Shown: positions 15,379 to 17,841 of the stretch, piece after piece | Layout of the letters: every line of letters starts with the position of its first letter | How positions within the stretch are numbered: position 1 is the stretch's first letter | Assembly: GCA_910586605.1 (NCBI GenBank) | Contig: CAJUJR010000060.1 | Coordinates: forward strand, 1 to 17,841 | DNA: 17,841 nucleotides | From: an uncultured Lachnospiraceae bacterium | GTDB taxonomy: Bacteria; Bacillota; Clostridia; Lachnospirales; Lachnospiraceae | Direction of reading: 5' to 3' | The notes under the pieces: model-generated | What the model saw: the letters and a program-made list of their open reading frames with translations, nothing else | Told to the model about the DNA's origin: nothing | Databases searched by the model: none | Position numbers and translations under genes: made by a program

Positions 15379-17367
15379 TTAACAAATCTCCGCTCCAGAA
15401 GGCATTTTCTTTTCCGGTGTCATTAATGCTAGGTTACCCTCGGCATCTTCCGCACATAAAAGCATCCCTTCCGAAAGGACGCCTGCCAATTTAGCTGGCT
15501 TTAAATTTACTAAAACCATAACTTTTTTCCCAACCATTTCTTTTGCAGAATAATACTGTTTAATCCCAGAAACTATCTGCTTTACTTCACTGCCAATCTT
15601 TACTTGGGAGCAGAGAAGCTTCTTTGATTTTTTCACTTCTTCACAGGCTATAATCTCCCCAACCTGGAACTGCATTTTCATAAAATCATCAAACGTTATT
15701 TCAGGCTTCGCCTCAATATCAATTGACTCTTCCTCTGTCTCCCCAGACTCTGCTTTTGCCTCTGCCATCTGTGCCAGCTTGATTTCCTCAGCCTTTGCCA
15801 ATACCTCTTTCAAATCCAGGCGCATAAAAAGAATTTCTGGTTTTTCTGTTACCTTTGTCCCAGAAACATATTTCCCAAACACATCCATTTCATCTAAACT
15901 GCGTTTTTCAGCATGAAGCTGGCATAATATCTTTTCTGTTGTATCTGGCATAAATGCTTCTAAAAGGCTGGCGCCAATTGTGATACTTTCAACCAGGTTA
16001 TACAACACAGTAGACAGCCGCCCCTTATTTGCTTCATCTTTCCCAAGTATCCAAGGTTCTGTTTCATCTACATATTTATTGCAGCGTTTAAACAGAGAAA
16101 AAATTTCCGAAATGGCATCTGCTACCCGCAGTTTCTCCATACTCTCAATCACTTTTTTCGGAACATCCAACACTTTTGCCTTCAAATCTTCATCAACTGC
16201 TTCCGTCACCCCTTGATCCTCAACAACACCGCCAAGATATTTATTGCTCATAGAAACAGTACGGTTTACAAGATTCCCAAGTACATTTGCAAGGTCAGAA
16301 TTCATACGTTCCACCATAAGTTCCCAGCTTATAACGCCATCATTTTCAAATGGCATTTCATGAAGCACAAAATAACGCACTCCGTCTACACCGAAAATAT
16401 CCGCCAAGTCATCTGCATAAATCACATTCCCCTTTGATTTACTCATTTTCCCATCGCCATGCAGCAGCCACGGATGGCCAAATATCTGTTTCGGCAATGG
16501 CAGATCCAACGCCATCAGCATTATCGGCCAATAAATTGTATGGAAGCGTAAAATATCCTTCCCAATCAGATGGAGGTCTGCCGGCCAGAACTTCTCATAT
16601 AGTTTTGTATCGTCCTCTTCTGTACTGTGGTTCCCATCTATATCAAATCCAAGACCTGTAATATAGTTGCTCAATGCATCAACCCATACATAAACAACAT
16701 GCCCTGGGTCAAAATCCACAGGAATCCCCCACTTAAAAGAAGTACGGGAAACACAAAGATCCTGAAGCCCCGGAAGCAGGAAGTTATTCATCATCTCATT
16801 TTTCCGCGACTCTGGCTGGATAAATTCTGGATGCGTATTAATGTGTTCAATCAACCGGTCTGCATATTTACTTAATTTCAGGAAATACGCTTCCTCCTTT
16901 GCCGGCTGGCATTCCCTGCCGCAATCAGGGCATTTGCCGTCAACCAACTGGGAAGACGTGAAAAATGACTCGCATGGCGTACAATACATCCCTTCATAAG
17001 TCCCTTTATATATATCCCCTTGCTCATACAGCTTCTTAAAAATCTTCTGAACCTGTTTTTCATGATATTCATCTGTAGTCCGGATAAATTTGTCATATGA
17101 TGTACCCATCAAATCCCAAATCGTCTTAATCTGCCCAGAAACATCATCCACAAACTGCTTTGGCGTAATGCCTGCTTCCTGTGCCTTCCATTCGATTTTC
17201 TGGCCATGTTCATCAGTACCCGTCTGAAAACGCACGTCGTATCCCTGCATCCTCTTAAAACGCACAATACTGTCGGCCAAAACTGCCTCGTATGTGTTTC
17301 CAATGTGCGGCTTGCCTGAAGTATAGGCAATTGCCGTTGTCAGATAAAATGTTTTTTTCTCTTCCAT
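15379..17367 (-). CDS. metG: Methionyl-tRNA synthetase with C-terminal tRNA-binding domain
   Basis: A 662-residue class I synthetase that charges tRNA-Met with methionine in the cytosol. The HIGH-type motif is HIGN at 21-24. The zinc-binding knuckle has Cys129, Cys132, Cys146 and Cys149 (MYCTPC and KCPDCG). KMSKS lies at 307-311. An anticodon-binding helical domain follows, and the C-terminus (from about 560, FQVGEI, PAKLAGVLSEGM) is the EMAP-II/Trbp111-like tRNA-binding module common in Firmicutes enzymes. GGAGG stands 5 bases before the ATG at 17367; an in-frame TTG at 17379 would overlap that site and is not used. It is controlled by the Met T-box leader at 17395-17716 and is followed closely by the pRiA4b-type gene. 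Confidence 0.97.
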   Translation of the reverse strand: MEEKKTFYLTTAIAYTSGKPHIGNTYEAVLADSIVRFKRMQGYDVRFQTGTDEHGQKIEWKAQEAGITPKQFVDDVSGQIKTIWDLMGTSYDKFIRTTDEYHEKQVQKIFKKLYEQGDIYKGTYEGMYCTPCESFFTSSQLVDGKCPDCGRECQPAKEEAYFLKLSKYADRLIEHINTHPEFIQPESRKNEMMNNFLLPGLQDLCVSRTSFKWGIPVDFDPGHVVYVWVDALSNYITGLGFDIDGNHSTEEDDTKLYEKFWPADLHLIGKDILRFHTIYWPIMLMALDLPLPKQIFGHPWLLHGDGKMSKSKGNVIYADDLADIFGVDGVRYFVLHEMPFENDGVISWELMVERMNSDLANVLGNLVNRTVSMSNKYLGGVVEDQGVTEAVDEDLKAKVLDVPKKVIESMEKLRVADAISEIFSLFKRCNKYVDETEPWILGKDEANKGRLSTVLYNLVESITIGASLLEAFMPDTTEKILCQLHAEKRSLDEMDVFGKYVSGTKVTEKPEILFMRLDLKEVLAKAEEIKLAQMAEAKAESGETEEESIDIEAKPEITFDDFMKMQFQVGEIIACEEVKKSKKLLCSQVKIGSEVKQIVSGIKQYYSAKEMVGKKVMVLVNLKPAKLAGVLSEGMLLCAEDAEGNLALMTPEKKMPSGAEIC

Positions 17368-17394
17368 AACTACCTCCAATCATACTCCTACCTA

Positions 17395-17716
17395 AAATAA
17401 AAAAACCTTTAAGAAAATTTCTTAAAGGCGATGAAATCGCGTTACCACTTTAATTTATCCCTGCCTCACGGCAGAAACCTCTTCCACTGCATTATTCCCT
17501 CGCTCCATAGCCCCACAGCATATGGAGTTCCTTATAAATTTACAGTGTAACACGCTAACGGGTGTACCCGTCGCAGCCTGGCATCCTTTTGATACGTCAG
17601 CAGCGCAGCTCCAAGACCATCTTCCACCATAAAATAAACATTCCCGTTCTCAGCAACCGGGTTCTCTGTAATGCATCTTACCATGTACTCTTCTCTTCAC
17701 AGCCTTTTTAATGTAT
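17395..17716 (-). promoter_or_regulatory. T-box leader with Met specifier, ahead of metG
   Basis: The minus-strand leader shows T-box riboswitch parts in order. Stem I begins near 17700, with the GA-rich base and a distal loop around CCCGG...CGGG (17643-17661). The likely specifier is the Met codon ATG at 17618-17620, preceded by GGTGGAAG. Further hairpins are at about 17560 (ACGGG/CCCGT) and 17502-17528 (CTCCATA/TATGGAG). The antiterminator core AAAGTGGTAACGCG has TGGTAACGCG at 17438-17447; the UGGU can pair with the ACCA end of tRNA-Met. An intrinsic terminator (CCTTTAAGAA/TTCTTAAAGG, 17406-17428) is followed by a run of T residues. Uncharged tRNA-Met would prevent termination and raise metG expression when methionine is short. 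Confidence 0.93.
17406..17428 (-). terminator. Regulated terminator of the T-box leader
   Basis: Stem CCTTTAAGAA with TTCTTAAAGG and a short AT loop, followed on the minus strand by TTTTTTTATTTT. This is the attenuator that competes with the T-box antiterminator. Confidence 0.9.
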
Positions 17717-17722
17717 TGTTTC

Positions 17723-17751
17723 ATTTTAGACGGAAACCCCTTTTTTGTCAA
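17723..17751 (-). promoter_or_regulatory. Sigma-A promoter of the metG operon
   Basis: Consensus -35 TTGACA (17746-17751), 17-base spacer, -10 TAAAAT (17723-17728), with transcription predicted near 17716, just ahead of T-box Stem I. Confidence 0.85.
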
Positions 17752-17790
17752 TGCCTAAATTTTACTTTTCTAGAGCGTGTTTGAAAATTG

Positions 17791-17841
17791 GTTACTATTC
17801 ACAGCCAATCGTAGCCGGACTTAAGGAAATAAAAAATATCT
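17791..17841. repeat. Inverse copy of the left-end repeat arm
   Basis: These 51 bases are the exact inverse complement of 2-52. The identity ends at GTAAC, after which the two copies differ. Just inside, 17772-17789 (GAGCGTGTTTGAAAATT) resembles 1139-1156 at the upstream edge of the CPBP gene (15 of 18 matching). Only one arm of the element is present, because the window ends here. Confidence 0.85.

Noticed and set aside
2..17841. End-to-end inverted repeats as terminal repeats of one large transposon
   Set aside because: No transposase, integrase or target duplication is visible, and the interior carries housekeeping genes such as metG; a dispersed repeat at assembly ends explains it better.

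Overview
The window reads as a chromosomal segment of a low-GC Gram-positive gut Clostridium, most likely Lachnospiraceae. The grounds are GGAGG-type ribosome binding sites ahead of nearly every gene, a Met-specific T-box leader on metG, sigma-A promoters, and protein families typical of that group (a MalY/PatB aminotransferase, a Cof-type HAD phosphatase, an ECF sigma/zinc-finger anti-sigma pair, and a pRiA4b ORF-3-like protein). No rRNA, tRNA, CRISPR array, transposase or phage gene was seen. Family names come from motif recognition, not from a search.

Layout. Positions 1-120 hold a hairpin-forming dispersed repeat whose outer 51 bases recur, inverted, at the very end (17791-17841), so the window probably ends in copies of one genomic repeat. 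On the minus strand, 122-7937 carries, from right to left: a LacI-type regulator fused to a PfkB sugar kinase; an ECF sigma factor overlapping its membrane anti-sigma factor; a HAD phosphatase followed by a MalY/PatB aminotransferase with their own promoter; a coiled-coil protein of unknown function; and a CPBP membrane protease.

The plus strand, 8327-13514, is a compact five-gene operon: a ribokinase-like kinase, a GNAT acetyltransferase, a nucleoside hydrolase and two tandem DcuC-family permeases. It diverges from the regulator-kinase fusion. The 389-base divergent region holds two well-formed sigma-A promoters and, between them, a perfect 16-bp inverted repeat. Convergent to this operon, on the minus strand, are metG (15379-17367) and a pRiA4b ORF-3-like gene, led by a promoter and a Met T-box riboswitch.

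How the genes fit together. The plus operon looks like a nucleoside (or related N-riboside) scavenging system: DcuC-like permeases bring in the substrate, the hydrolase releases base and ribose, and the kinase phosphorylates ribose for the pentose phosphate pathway. The divergent fusion protein probably senses the pathway sugar and controls the operon while carrying a second kinase domain. The most unusual points are the regulator-kinase fusion, the use of two DcuC-type permeases where nucleoside transporters would be expected, and the Tyr in the nucleoside hydrolase where the family catalytic His is expected.
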